From: F1-120-MAGs118 sp013360535
Lineage (GTDB): Bacteria > Planctomycetota > UBA1135 > GCA-002686595
NCBI GenBank assembly: GCA_026647215.1
Contig: JAPKHC010000021.1
Coordinates: 1-64,000, forward strand
Length of the DNA: 64,000 nucleotides
Reading direction: 5' to 3'
The notes beneath the pieces are model-generated. The model made no database searches and was not told where the DNA came from. It worked only from the letters and a program-made list of their open reading frames with translations. Below are positions 49,881 to 59,621 of this stretch, in pieces (the stretch's first letter is position 1; each line of letters opens with the position of its first letter). Both the position numbers and the translations under genes were made by a program.

Positions 49881-50825
49881 ATGAACAGCAACGTTTTCCA
49901 GCGACTGGCCCTCGGGCTGGCGTTCGTGGCGTCGGTCGGGATCCCGGCCAGCGCCCTGCCGGGGTGATGAACCCCTCGTGGGGGGGGCAGTTCGTCCCCC
50001 GGAGGTTTTGCACCGCCGCCCAGCGTCCCCAATGGTGGCCCCGCTCCGTCGGGCCCGGGCGCAGGCACGGGTGGATCCCTGCCTGAGGTCCTGCGCGGTC
50101 CGACCGCACGCAGCGTCCTCAAGCTGACCTGGGAGTACCCGACGTACGTCGCTCCGAAGACCGCCAACAACGGTCGCACCACGGCCGAGACCGCTCGCCG
50201 CGCGCTGACGCGCGAGGAAGCACTCGCCTACATCGCCGGCAAGGACCCGCGACCGCTGCTCGTGCTCCGCGAGTGCAAGACGTGCAACGGCACGGACGAT
50301 GCGCTGCTGAGCCGCGGCAAGGTCGACAACGAGCGCACGTTCCTGCTCTCGCGCTGGTTCCACTGCGTCAAGCTGCCCGTCGACGTGATGGAGAAGGACC
50401 ACCCCTTCCACAACCTGTTCGACGACAAGAATCCCGAGCACATGTTCATCGGGACCACCGATGGCAGCGTGCGCAAGACGCTCGAGAGCGAACGTTCGCG
50501 CATCGAGCTGTGGGACACGATGACCGCCGTGCTCAAGGCCTCCTACCAGAAGGAGCCCGAGGCGACGGTCAAGAAGATGCAGAAGCTGATCGACGAGTTC
50601 GACCGTGTCGACGGCGAGCTGACGACGGCGGAGCGGCGCATCGACGAGATCCTCGAGAAGGAGGGTCCCGACTCGCGCAAGCTGAAGAAGCTGAAGGAGG
50701 AGCTCGAAGTCGCTCGCAAGCAGCGCGACGAGGTCTTCCGTTCGCTCGATCAGGCGACCGCCGAGCTCAAGCTCAAGAAGCCGACGCCCGCGGCCCCCGC
50801 CGCGGAAGGCGAAACGGCGAAGTAG
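49881..50825 (+). pseudogene. Secreted CxxC (thioredoxin-like) protein with disrupted N-terminus
   Basis: ATG 49881 opens a clear signal peptide (RLALGLAFVASVG..ASA) that meets TGATGA at 49965-49970. The same frame then continues without interruption to 50825: Pro/Gly-rich linker, RPLLVLRECKTCNGTDD (CxxC in a thioredoxin-like position), LLSRWFHCVKLPVDV, NPEHMFIGTTDG, and a long charged coiled coil ending in a Pro/Ala tail. The intact protein would have about 310 residues. The break is followed by an eight-G run (49980-49987), so either two compensating indels were introduced in assembly or the gene is phase-variable or broken. GTG/ATG at 49964-49968 in another frame could also start a short product. 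Confidence 0.65.
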
Positions 50826-50866
50826 CGGCCGCAAGGCCGAGTGACGAAGCAAGACCCACCCCAAGG

Positions 50867-50872
50867 TAGGCT
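50867..50872 (+). promoter_or_regulatory. -10-like box before the 50881 gene
   Basis: AGGTAGGCTCG with TAGGCT ending eight bases before ATG 50881, again too close for a ribosome-binding site and suggesting a leaderless message. It lies in the 55-base gap after the CxxC protein gene. Confidence 0.35.
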
Positions 50873-50880
50873 CGAACTTC

Positions 50881-52140
50881 ATGGACAACCTCACGCAGGG
50901 CGGCTGGCGCAAGACGTTGGCCGCCCTGCTGCCTTTGTTCGGACTCGTGGTCGCGCTCCTCGGACCGCTCGCGCCCGGCGCGCGGGCCCAAGACACCTCC
51001 TTGGAGGAGATCGAGGCCGAGGATCCCTGGACCAAGGGTGACCCGGAGCTCCTGAAGAAGCTCGGGATCGAGCGCATCGGCGCGATGCCGTGGACACAGA
51101 GCCACGCTTCGGACGGCGTCGTCAAGACGCTCGGCGGCATCCCGGTGATCTTCATCGAGACCGAGCACTTCCGCCTCGCCTCGACGCTCGAGAGCTACCG
51201 CCCCACCGGCGACCGCCCCGAGAAGGAGCGCCTCGAGGCCGAGTTCGCGGCGCTCAAGAAACGCTGCAACAAGTTCAGCAAGCTGCCGCCCAAGCTTGAC
51301 CCGTGGCTGCGCGCGCACCTCTACGCGTACCGCATGGAACAGGTCTACGACCAGTTCATGGCGGCCTTCGACCTCAAGGATGCCGACTTCGCGAGCCCGC
51401 TGCGCAAGTCCGCCGACGGGCGCTCGCTCGGACAGGGTCCGTACCTCGGCCAGAAGAACAAGTTCACGGTGCTGTTGACGCAGAGCCAGAGCGCCATGGG
51501 CCGCTACCTGCGCGCCAACTTCAACATCGAGCCCGAGTACAGCTTCCGCTCGGCCTGGCCCGACGGCTACCTGCTCGCGATGAACTTCGAGGCCTTCAAG
51601 AGCGGTGGCCGCGACCTCGATCAGGCGATGCACGTCGCGATGGCGGCCGCGCTCGTCCAGAACCTGCTCGACGGCTATCGCGCCTCGTTCCAGGCGCCGC
51701 CGAACTGGCTGCGTTACGGCCTCGCGCACTGGATCGCGCGCCGGATCGACACGCGCTTCAACCAGTGGAACGCGGGCGGCGCGAGCAGCGACCCGGAGTC
51801 GGACCGCAGCCACCTGTGGGAGCCGCGTGTGCTCGGGCTGATCAAGAACGAGGCCGCCACGCCGCTCTCGAAGATGATGCGCTGGCACAAGTACGAGGAG
51901 ATCCAGCCGCGGGAGCACATGCTCGCCTGGGCGCTGGTCGACTGGATCCTCACGGCGCGCAAGGACACCGCCCACGACCTGCTGTTCGAGCTCGCCGAGC
52001 CGATCAACGACTACGGGCCGACGCGCGGCGACAAGATCGTCGAGCAGCAGGAACGTGCGTTCACTAAAGTCTGGAACATGACGCCCGAGCAGGTCGACAA
52101 GGCGTTCCAGACGTGGGTCGAGAAGAACTACAAGAAGTGA
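50881..52140 (+). CDS. Exported protein resembling a degenerate peptidase MA-like domain
   Basis: 419 residues. Signal peptide at about 12-37 (LLPLFGLVVALLGPLAPGARA). The mature protein is helical and Trp/Tyr-rich. The segment HVAMAAALVQNLL followed by PPNWLRYGLAHWIARR has the layout of bacterial gluzincin-like domains (HExxH ... PxWLxEGxA), but the HExxH glutamate and second histidine are absent, so proteolysis is unlikely. An ExxxDW.. region and a C-terminal helix (MTPEQVDKAFQTWVEKNY) follow. Function unknown. The next gene starts 10 bases later on the same strand. Confidence 0.65.
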   Translation: MDNLTQGGWRKTLAALLPLFGLVVALLGPLAPGARAQDTSLEEIEAEDPWTKGDPELLKKLGIERIGAMPWTQSHASDGVVKTLGGIPVIFIETEHFRLASTLESYRPTGDRPEKERLEAEFAALKKRCNKFSKLPPKLDPWLRAHLYAYRMEQVYDQFMAAFDLKDADFASPLRKSADGRSLGQGPYLGQKNKFTVLLTQSQSAMGRYLRANFNIEPEYSFRSAWPDGYLLAMNFEAFKSGGRDLDQAMHVAMAAALVQNLLDGYRASFQAPPNWLRYGLAHWIARRIDTRFNQWNAGGASSDPESDRSHLWEPRVLGLIKNEAATPLSKMMRWHKYEEIQPREHMLAWALVDWILTARKDTAHDLLFELAEPINDYGPTRGDKIVEQQERAFTKVWNMTPEQVDKAFQTWVEKNYKK

Positions 52141-52150
52141 GCGCGGGCGC

Positions 52151-53143
52151 GTGAGGTTCCTCACGCGCCTCGTGCCGGTGGTCGTCTTCGGCGTGCTGCT
52201 CGTCGGCTGGCTCGTCGCGCGCATCAGCCGTGCCACCCGCGAGTTGCCGTCCTTCGCGGCGCCGCGCGCAGTCGAGTTCGAGCCGCTCCTGTCGCCCCTG
52301 GGCCCGGAGAAGCTGTGGGGCAAGGTCGTCGATCCGTTCGGGGAGCCGCTCGCGGGCGTCGGTGTCGTGCTGCGCTCGAACTCGGTGCCACTGTGGACCG
52401 AGACGGACGCGCAGGGCCGCTTCGAGCTCGACGGACTGCAGGCGGGCGCGGTCGACGTCGCCCTCGTACTGTGGGGACGCGCGCCGGTGCACCAGCTCGT
52501 GGCCCCCGGCGAAGTCACGCTCGTGATGCCGGAGCCCAACCCGCCGCCCGCGGAGCTGCCCGCCACCGAACGCGCGCCGATCACCGGCCGCCTCGCGCAC
52601 CCGCTGCGGCGCGCGTGGAGCGATGCCGAGGGCTACGAGATCGCGCTCGTGCCCATCGCGCCGCCGCAGGAGTTCGGTGGCACCGTCGAGCGCCGCATGC
52701 ACACCGACCGGCTGGGCGTGTTCGCCTTCGACGACCTCGCGCTCGGCTCCTACCGCATGCTCGTGCTGCCGTCGTGGGCGGCCGGTGGCAGCTGGCCCGA
52801 CCTCGCGGATCCGGCGCACGCTCGGCTCGAGCACGGTCAGGACGGCGGCGGGCTCGTGGTCGTGCTCTCGCTCGGTGCGCTCGATGTCGAGGTGACCGAC
52901 GAAGTGGGCCAAGGCATCGCGGGAGCGCTCGCGCTGCTCACGAGCGCCGAGCAGCCCTCCCGCATCTGGCCGCCCGCCACGAGCGACGCCCAAGGCCACC
53001 TGCGCTTCCTCGACCTGCCTCCCGGCCGCTACACGCTCTCCGTGCGCGCCGGCGAAGGCCAATCGACGCTGGAAAGCTTGGAAATCGCTTCCGGAGAGAT
53101 CCTGCCGCTGCGCGTCGGCCCGATCTCCGTGCGCCAGCGCTGA
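52151..53143 (+). CDS. Membrane-anchored protein with carboxypeptidase-regulatory-like domains
   Basis: 330 residues from GTG 52151. One N-terminal membrane helix (LVPVVVFGVLLVGWLVA). Then at least two beta-sandwich units: KVVDPFGEPLAGVGVVLRS..TETDAQGRFELDGLQAG and a final LDVEVTDEVGQGIAGALALL..TSDAQGHLRFLDLPPGRY, the carboxypeptidase regulatory (CarboxypepD_reg-like) signature. A middle unit (HTDRLGVFAFDDLALGSYRM) is a third, weaker copy. Probably a periplasmic structural or binding protein. Start supported by the 10-base spacing after the preceding gene. Confidence 0.65.
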   Translation: MRFLTRLVPVVVFGVLLVGWLVARISRATRELPSFAAPRAVEFEPLLSPLGPEKLWGKVVDPFGEPLAGVGVVLRSNSVPLWTETDAQGRFELDGLQAGAVDVALVLWGRAPVHQLVAPGEVTLVMPEPNPPPAELPATERAPITGRLAHPLRRAWSDAEGYEIALVPIAPPQEFGGTVERRMHTDRLGVFAFDDLALGSYRMLVLPSWAAGGSWPDLADPAHARLEHGQDGGGLVVVLSLGALDVEVTDEVGQGIAGALALLTSAEQPSRIWPPATSDAQGHLRFLDLPPGRYTLSVRAGEGQSTLESLEIASGEILPLRVGPISVRQR

Positions 53144-53252
53144 GCGCGGCGCGCCGCGGCGACGAAACCGTCACGGGAACTTCCACCTCGGCCTCTCCGG
53201 CTAATCTTGGGGGGCGCCCTGGCCCCGCGAATCCCCCCGAGCAGGTGCCCCC

Positions 53253-55103
53253 ATGATCCGATCGTTCACCGCTTGCGCTGCGTTCCTTCTCAGCGGATCG
53301 AGCGCCCTCGCGCAGTCTTTCGAGCTGCTCTCGCCCTCCGCGTCCGGGGGCCCGGCCAACGGCCCCTCGACGGCAGTGCACGTGAGCGCCGACGGTCGTT
53401 TTGTCGCCTTCGAGAGCAGCGCGACGAACCTCGTGAACGGTGACACCAACGGCGCGGTGCGCGACGTCTTCGTGCGTGACCGCAGCCTCGGCACGACCGT
53501 GCTCGCCAGCCGCTCGACGAGCGGGACCCAATCGAACGTGGCGAGCCAGCTCGGCGGCATCTCCGGCGACGGGCGCCTCGTGGTGTTCCTCGGCAACGGG
53601 CTCGAATCCAGCGGAGCGGACTCCAGTCCCGACATCTACGTGCACGACTTGCAGACCGGCACGACGATCGAGCTGACGCCGCTCTCCGAGAGCTCGGCCA
53701 ACTACTACGTGCCGCGGATGGGGAGCAACGGTCGCTACGTGCCGATCCTGCGCAACGACACCAACAGCTTCTGCGAGACGCGGCTGTCGATCCACGATCT
53801 CGCGACCTCCCAGACCACCCTGATCGAGACGCACTCGACGTGTTACCAGGCCGGCTCGAACATCACGTCGTTTGCGCTTTCCGAGGACGGAACCAAGCTC
53901 GTGTACGCGGTCGGCTCGTGGATTCCCACGCCTGCCGCGACGGTCACGCTCCGGCGGACCCAGTTCCCGTCGTTCACCCCGGTGACCGTCTACCAGTCCC
54001 CGCTGGCGTGGACCGCGGGCCTCTCCGTCCGAGCGGTTTCCGACGACGGCAAGCTGACGGTTCTGTGGAAGTCGGACCCGTGGAGCGGCTCGACGACGGC
54101 CGGGACCCTGTACCAGCACGACGTCCCGACCGGGACCCTGCGCCCCATCGCGGCGGGCCTGCTCGCCGGGCTCACGGACGGTCCCGTCGACGTCCGCATC
54201 TCCGCCGACAAGCGCTTCATCGGTTTCGTCGCCGCTGACTCGAGCCTCGTCGCGCTCGACACCAACGGCGTCTCCGATGCGTTCCTGTTCGATCGCTCGA
54301 TCGAAGTCCTGCGCCGGATCAGCGTCGGAGTGGCGGAGCAGGAGGCGACGGGCGCCACGGTCGCGCTGGACTTCGATTCGACCTGGTCGGCGATGTTCGT
54401 CGCGAGCGCAGAATCGTCGTGGGTTCCTGGCGACAGCAACGGCGTCGCGGACATCTTCCGACGCACGGCCTGCTTCGAGCACTACCTCGACGGCGACCTC
54501 GACGGCTACGGCTCGCCGACGGGTGCGCAGCTGCAGTGCCTGCCCCCGCCCGCGGGCTGGCTGCTGCGCGCCGGCGACTGCGACGACACGCGAGCGAGCG
54601 TGAATCCGGCAGGCATCGAGAGCTGCAACGGGCTCGACGACGACTGCGACGGCACGGTCGACGAGGGCTTCGCTGGCACGGCCTACTGCGCCGCGACTCC
54701 GACGGCGATCGGTTGCGTCCCTGTGTTGCTGGTGAGCGGGTGCCTGAGCGCGACCCAGCCCGCGGGTTGCTCGCTGAGCCTCTCGGGCGCGCCCTCCAGT
54801 GTCCCCGGCCTGATCCTCTACGGCTTCGCGCCCGCGAGCCAGCCCTGGGTCCCGGGCAACCCGAGCGTGCTGTGCGTCGCGGCCCCGCGCCAGCGCACCA
54901 CGTTGCAGACGACCAGCACCGTCAACGCCTGCGGAGGCGAGTTCTCGCTCGATTTCCCGGCTTGGGCCGCGCTCCATCCCGGCGCACTCGGGCTTCCGCT
55001 GAGCGCGGGACAGGTGGTCCATTTCCAAGGTTGGCTGCGCGAGCCCGGCTACCCCGGCGGGACGATGCTCACGCGGGCCTGGAAGGTCACCGTGAGCCCC
55101 TGA
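53253..55103 (+). CDS. Secreted PD40 beta-propeller protein with MopE calcium motif
   Basis: 616 residues. Signal peptide 1-21 (ACAAFLLSGSSALAQ). Residues about 30-410 form TolB/PD40-type propeller blades (VSADGRFVAFESSATNLV, ISGDGRLVVFLGNG, ISADKRFIGFVA). Then YLDGDLDGYG...DCDDTRASVNPAGIE..NGLDDDCDGTVDEG, the MopE/MSCRAMM-type Asp-rich calcium repeat. The C-terminal 120 residues have paired cysteines and end in GWLREPGYPGG..AWKVTVSP, a form common at the ends of large secreted planctomycete proteins. A TAATCT box (GGCTAATCTTGG) is at 53202-53207, 45 bases upstream of ATG 53253. Confidence 0.75.
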   Translation: MIRSFTACAAFLLSGSSALAQSFELLSPSASGGPANGPSTAVHVSADGRFVAFESSATNLVNGDTNGAVRDVFVRDRSLGTTVLASRSTSGTQSNVASQLGGISGDGRLVVFLGNGLESSGADSSPDIYVHDLQTGTTIELTPLSESSANYYVPRMGSNGRYVPILRNDTNSFCETRLSIHDLATSQTTLIETHSTCYQAGSNITSFALSEDGTKLVYAVGSWIPTPAATVTLRRTQFPSFTPVTVYQSPLAWTAGLSVRAVSDDGKLTVLWKSDPWSGSTTAGTLYQHDVPTGTLRPIAAGLLAGLTDGPVDVRISADKRFIGFVAADSSLVALDTNGVSDAFLFDRSIEVLRRISVGVAEQEATGATVALDFDSTWSAMFVASAESSWVPGDSNGVADIFRRTACFEHYLDGDLDGYGSPTGAQLQCLPPPAGWLLRAGDCDDTRASVNPAGIESCNGLDDDCDGTVDEGFAGTAYCAATPTAIGCVPVLLVSGCLSATQPAGCSLSLSGAPSSVPGLILYGFAPASQPWVPGNPSVLCVAAPRQRTTLQTTSTVNACGGEFSLDFPAWAALHPGALGLPLSAGQVVHFQGWLREPGYPGGTMLTRAWKVTVSP

Positions 55104-55213
55104 CGCGAGCCCGGAACCGTCCCTCGGGGCCGCGAGCGCTTCGGAACCGCGCCACGGCCGCCTGCAACGCTGAACTGAGCGCGCCGCCAGCCGCTACTCT
55201 GGTCGGTGGAGCG

Positions 55214-56359
55214 ATGCAGCCCGTCTACCTCGATCACGCCGCGACCACGCCGCTCGCCCCCACCGCGCGGGCGGCACTCTTGCCGTTCCTCGACGGCGAT
55301 TTCGGCAATCCGTCGTCGCGCCATCCGCTCGGCACGCGCGCGCTGGCGGCCGTCGACGAGGCACGCGCGCGGGTCGCGAAGGTGTTCCTGGTCGAGCCGC
55401 GGCAGGTCGTCTTCATGTCCGGTGGCACCGAGGCCGCGAACCTCGCGGTGCAAGGGTTCGCGCGGGTGGCGCGCGGGCGGCACGTGCTCGTGGGAGCGCT
55501 CGAGCACTCGTGCGTGCGCGCGAGCGTGGAGGCGTTGCGAACGGCCGGCTTCGAGGTCGAGAGACTGCCTCTCGACGCGAGCGGCGGCCTCGACCTGCAG
55601 CGCACGGCGGCGCTGTTGCGGCCCGACACCGCACTCGTCGCGCAGATGCTCGTCCACAACGAGACGGGAGCGATCGCGCCGGTCGCGAAGCTCGCGCGGC
55701 TCGTGCGCGCGCGCTCTGCCAGGGCGCGGATCGTCGTCGATGCCGTGCAGGCGCTCGGGAAGCTCGACTGCGCGCTGCCGGAGCTCGGTGCCGACGCGGC
55801 GATCGCGAGCGCACACAAGCTCGGCGGCCCGAAGGGTGCCGGAGCGCTCGTGCTCGGCCCTGACGTGGCGATCGAGCCCGTGCTTTTCGGCGGCGGGCAG
55901 GAACGCGGCCTGCGGCCGGGCACCGAAAACGTCGCGGCGATCGTGGGATTTGGTGTCGCGGTCGCGGAGGCGGAGCGAGAGCGCGGTGAGTTGCTCGCGC
56001 GCTCCAAGGCACTGCGCGAGCTGCTGCTCGAGCGGTTGGCTCCGCTCGCGGGCCTGCGTGTGCTCACACCCGGTGGCCACGTGCAACCCGGCATCGTCGC
56101 GCTCGTCGTGCCCGGCGCTCCCGCCGAAGTGCGGCTGCACCATTTGGCGCAACGCGGCGTGTTCGTGTCGGCCGGAAGCGCGTGCCAGGCGAACTCGAAG
56201 GCGCTCAGCCCCGGTCTCGTCGCGCTCGGGCTCTCCGACGACGACGTGCGGCGCGTGTTGCGCGTGTCGTTCGGGCGCTCGACGTGCGTGGAGGACATCG
56301 AACGCGCGGCGCAAGCGCTGCTCGAGGTCTCGCGCGAGCTGGAGCGCGCGGCGTCGTGA
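55214..56359 (+). CDS. Cysteine desulfurase (NifS/IscS-like)
   Basis: 381 residues. A PLP enzyme that takes sulfur from cysteine. N-terminal YLDHAATTPL, the PLP lysine in ASAHKLGGPKG, QERGLRPGTEN, and the persulfide cysteine in SAGSACQANSKALSP. GGTGGAG precedes ATG 55214, and a TACTCT box lies at 55195-55200. It overlaps thiI by four bases (GTGA), so its persulfide is probably delivered directly to ThiI. Confidence 0.93.
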   Translation: MQPVYLDHAATTPLAPTARAALLPFLDGDFGNPSSRHPLGTRALAAVDEARARVAKVFLVEPRQVVFMSGGTEAANLAVQGFARVARGRHVLVGALEHSCVRASVEALRTAGFEVERLPLDASGGLDLQRTAALLRPDTALVAQMLVHNETGAIAPVAKLARLVRARSARARIVVDAVQALGKLDCALPELGADAAIASAHKLGGPKGAGALVLGPDVAIEPVLFGGGQERGLRPGTENVAAIVGFGVAVAEAERERGELLARSKALRELLLERLAPLAGLRVLTPGGHVQPGIVALVVPGAPAEVRLHHLAQRGVFVSAGSACQANSKALSPGLVALGLSDDDVRRVLRVSFGRSTCVEDIERAAQALLEVSRELERAAS

Positions 56360-57597
56360 GCGAAATGCAGCTTCCCACCGGCCCCGAGGCCGTGCTCGTG
56401 CGCTACGGCGAGCTCACGCTGAAGGGCGGCAACCGGCTCGACTTCGAGAACGCGCTCGTGCGCAACGTGCGGCACGCGCTCGCCGGCGTCGCGAACACAC
56501 GCTTCGAGCGTGAGCACGCGCGCCTGTTCGTGTTTCCCGAAGGTCGCGTCGAGGCCGTGGCGCAGCGCCTGACGCGTGTGTTCGGCATCTCGTCGGTCTC
56601 GCCGGCCTGGGGCGTGCCCAACGACGTCGACACGATCGTCGCCTGCGCGCGGCGTGTGCTCGACGACGCGCTGCTCGAGATCCCGCCGGGCCAGACGCGC
56701 CGCTTCCGCGTGCTCACGCGCCGCAGCGACAAGCGCTTTCCGATGCTCTCGACCGAGCTCGACCGCCACGTCGCGACCGCGATCCTGAAGGACGGCGATC
56801 CGCTCGAGGTCGACCTCGACGCGCCCGAGCTCGTGCTCGGGCTGGAAGTGCGCGCCGAACGCACGTGGCTCTTCGCGCGCCGCTATCCCGGCGCCGGTGG
56901 CCTGCCCGTCGGCACGCTCGGCCGCGCGTTGTGCCTGATCTCGGGCGGCATCGACTCGCCCGTCGCGGCGTGGATGACGATGAAGCGCGGCTGCGAGGTC
57001 TCGTTCGTCACGTTCCATTCTGCCCCGTACATCGGCGAGGGTGCGCGCCGCAAGGTGGTCGAGCTCGTGCGCGTGCTCGGCCGCTGGCAACGCAATGCGC
57101 GCCTTTACGTCGTGCCGTTCGCGCCTGTGCAGGAAGCGCTGCGCGACGCGGGCGCCGAGGCGTACCGCACCGTGCTGTACCGCCGCATGATGCAGCGCAT
57201 CGCGACGCGCATCGCGGCCTTCGAGCGCGCCAGTGCGCTCGTGACCGGCGAGTGCCTCGGACAGGTGGCGAGCCAGACGCTCGAGAACCTTACCTGCATC
57301 GGCGCCGCCGCAGGCCTGCCCGTGCTGCGGCCGCTGATCGGCTTCGACAAGCAGGAGACGATCGATCGCGCGCGCACGATCGGCACGCTCGAGCTCTCGA
57401 GCGTGCAGGAGCCCGACTGCTGCACGCTGTTCCTGCCGCGCCATCCGGTGCTGCACGGGAGCATCACGACCTGCGAGGAGATCGAGCAGCGCATCGACGT
57501 CGCCGGGCTCGTCGAAGGCGCGCTCGCCGGCGCGGAACGCGTCGTGCTCGACCTCGACGGCTCGGACGCGACCCCGGCGGAGGTCTCGGCGCCGTGA
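56356..57597 (+). CDS. thiI: tRNA 4-thiouridine synthase ThiI (no rhodanese domain)
   Basis: 413 residues from GTG 56356, or 410 from ATG 56365. THUMP-containing N-terminal domain (VRYGELTLKGGNRLDFENAL), PP-loop CLISGGIDSPVAAW, TGECLGQVASQTLENL and QEPDCCTLFLP. It ends without the C-terminal rhodanese domain of the E. coli enzyme, as in many bacteria, so sulfur must come from the coupled upstream desulfurase. The GTGA start also overlaps the next gene in the same way. Confidence 0.93.
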   Translation: MSEMQLPTGPEAVLVRYGELTLKGGNRLDFENALVRNVRHALAGVANTRFEREHARLFVFPEGRVEAVAQRLTRVFGISSVSPAWGVPNDVDTIVACARRVLDDALLEIPPGQTRRFRVLTRRSDKRFPMLSTELDRHVATAILKDGDPLEVDLDAPELVLGLEVRAERTWLFARRYPGAGGLPVGTLGRALCLISGGIDSPVAAWMTMKRGCEVSFVTFHSAPYIGEGARRKVVELVRVLGRWQRNARLYVVPFAPVQEALRDAGAEAYRTVLYRRMMQRIATRIAAFERASALVTGECLGQVASQTLENLTCIGAAAGLPVLRPLIGFDKQETIDRARTIGTLELSSVQEPDCCTLFLPRHPVLHGSITTCEEIEQRIDVAGLVEGALAGAERVVLDLDGSDATPAEVSAP

Positions 57598-59567
57598 ACC
57601 GCACCACCGCGCTGTTCGTCGCGCTCGCGATCCTGCTCGGGCACGCGCTCGCGATCCACCAGAACCTCGCGGGCGAGATCGCGCCGCCGTTCGACTTCGC
57701 CTACGTCGCCTTCCGTGTCGCGCGCAACCTCGTGCAGGCCGGCGAATTCGGCTGGGAAACCGGCGTTTTTGGGCTCGACAGCTATCCGTCGGTGCTGTGG
57801 GTCGGCGTCGCGGCGATCGCGGAGCGGCTCTACCTGCCCGTGAACCAGCTGGCGCAGTTCGTGGGCCTTGGCTGCGCCTTCGCGTGCGTGCTCGTGCTCG
57901 CGCGCTTCAGCCCCGAGCGCCTCGCGGGCGTGATCGCGCCGCTCCTGTTCGTCTTCTCCGGCGGCGTCGCGTCGGCGGCGCTCAGCGGCCTGGAGACCTC
58001 GATGCTCGCGCTGTGGATCCTGATCGCGTTCCTCGCCTACGAGCGCGGCGCGCGCGGCTGGATGACGGCGGGGCTCGTGCTCGCGACGCTGACGCGCCCG
58101 CAGGGCTTCGTCTTCGTGCTGCTGCTGCTCGCCGTCGACGTCGTCCGGCGCGTGGCCGAGCGCAAGCGCGGGACACGCGCGCCGATGGCCTGGTGCTTCG
58201 CCGCGCCGCTCGGTGCGTGGCTCGGCCTCGCGCTCGTGCGCTACGGCGCGACCGGGCGCTTCCTGTCGACCTGGGACGAGATGGTGCTCGCCTTCCGCCC
58301 GCGCGCATCGAGCGAAGGCTTCTCGTACGTGCTCGACTTCTTCCTCGCCTCGGGCAACGCGTTCCTGTTCGCGTTCCCGCTGTGGTACGTGCTGCGCCGT
58401 GCGCTCAGCGGACTGGGTGTGCGCGCCTGCGCGCTGACGCTCGGCTGGTGCGGCATGGTCGTGCTCGGCGGCGGCGGCTCGCTGCCGTTCTTCGAGGCCA
58501 TGACGCCGATCCTCGCGGTGCTCCTGATCGCCGTGCAGGAAGCGATGCAGACCGCGCTCGACAGCCAGCGCCGCGTCTGGCCGCGCGTGACGTGGGTGCT
58601 GTTCGTGCTCGGCCTCGGGGGAGCCGCGCTGGCGAGCAAGTTCCCGATCGACATCGGCCCCGTCGCCTTCGAGACCGTGCACCGCCGCTGGATGGAGCCG
58701 CGCACGCAGGCGCGTTTCGGCTACGAGGAGAAGAACGGCCGCATGGGGCTCGCCGAGGAGATCCTCACGACCGAGCGCCTGCGCGAGATCGGCGTGTTCT
58801 TGCGCGACCAGGTGCCCGACGACTCGACCGTGCTGTCACCGTGGCCGGGCGCGATCGGCTACCTCTCGCGCCTCAAGGTCATCGATCCGCTCGGCCGCAC
58901 CGCGCCGAGCCCGGGCGAGACGCGCACGCGCGCCTGGGAAGGCCGCCCGCGCGCCGACGTCGCCAGCGCGCTCGCCGAACGCCCCGACTTCGTCGTTCCG
59001 ACCATTCGTTTCGGCGAGGAGCCCCCCACCGCGCAGGACATCGCCGCCGCCTGGGTCAACTCGCTCGACACCGAGGCGCACCGCCCCCAGCGCGCCATGG
59101 GCATCCGCACGCAGTTCGCCGACTACGAGCTCGTCACCGTGCCCGTGCTCAACCGCTACTCGCGCGCCGCCGCCTTCCCCGACGGCCACTTCTACCTCAT
59201 GCGCCGCACCGAGCTCGACCTCGCGCCCAAGCTGCGCGTGCGCCTCGAAGGCCGCTCCTTCGAGATCGAGGTCGAGCACCGCTCCCACCCCCAGCTCGTC
59301 GACCTGCGCGTCCAGCTCACCGACCGCAACGGCAACCTCTGGTCCCTGCGCCCCTGGGGCCAGTTCGAACGCGAGCCCCAGCTCCTCTCCCGCACCCGCA
59401 TCCTCCTGCAGGACGCCGGCCAGCGGCGCGTCTCGCTCGTCCGCGCGCAACTCCCCTCCAACGTCAACGCCGTCGAACTCCGCGCCGTCCTCCGCAACCC
59501 CGGCGCCACCGGCGACTCGATCTTCGCCTTCGCGTCGCGCGAAGCGATCGTCGCGGTTCCGCGCTGA
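57594..59567 (+). CDS. Large polytopic membrane protein, GT-C-like
   Basis: 657 residues from GTG 57594. About nine to ten hydrophobic helices occupy the first 350 residues, with an acidic periplasmic first loop (PPFDFAYVAFRVARN) and LATLTRPQGFVFVLLLLAVD, a pattern of GT-C glycosyltransferases in bacterial surface sugar transfer. The last 300 residues are soluble (SPWPGAIGYLSRLKVIDPLGRTAPSP) and end in a beta-rich region. The specific activity is unknown. Coupled to thiI by GTGA although functionally unrelated. Confidence 0.7.
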   Translation: MNRTTALFVALAILLGHALAIHQNLAGEIAPPFDFAYVAFRVARNLVQAGEFGWETGVFGLDSYPSVLWVGVAAIAERLYLPVNQLAQFVGLGCAFACVLVLARFSPERLAGVIAPLLFVFSGGVASAALSGLETSMLALWILIAFLAYERGARGWMTAGLVLATLTRPQGFVFVLLLLAVDVVRRVAERKRGTRAPMAWCFAAPLGAWLGLALVRYGATGRFLSTWDEMVLAFRPRASSEGFSYVLDFFLASGNAFLFAFPLWYVLRRALSGLGVRACALTLGWCGMVVLGGGGSLPFFEAMTPILAVLLIAVQEAMQTALDSQRRVWPRVTWVLFVLGLGGAALASKFPIDIGPVAFETVHRRWMEPRTQARFGYEEKNGRMGLAEEILTTERLREIGVFLRDQVPDDSTVLSPWPGAIGYLSRLKVIDPLGRTAPSPGETRTRAWEGRPRADVASALAERPDFVVPTIRFGEEPPTAQDIAAAWVNSLDTEAHRPQRAMGIRTQFADYELVTVPVLNRYSRAAAFPDGHFYLMRRTELDLAPKLRVRLEGRSFEIEVEHRSHPQLVDLRVQLTDRNGNLWSLRPWGQFEREPQLLSRTRILLQDAGQRRVSLVRAQLPSNVNAVELRAVLRNPGATGDSIFAFASREAIVAVPR

Positions 59568-59621
59568 CGGGCCGCGCGACTGCGCAGGGCGAAGCGTGAG
59601 ACAGCGCAGGTCGGCGGGAAG

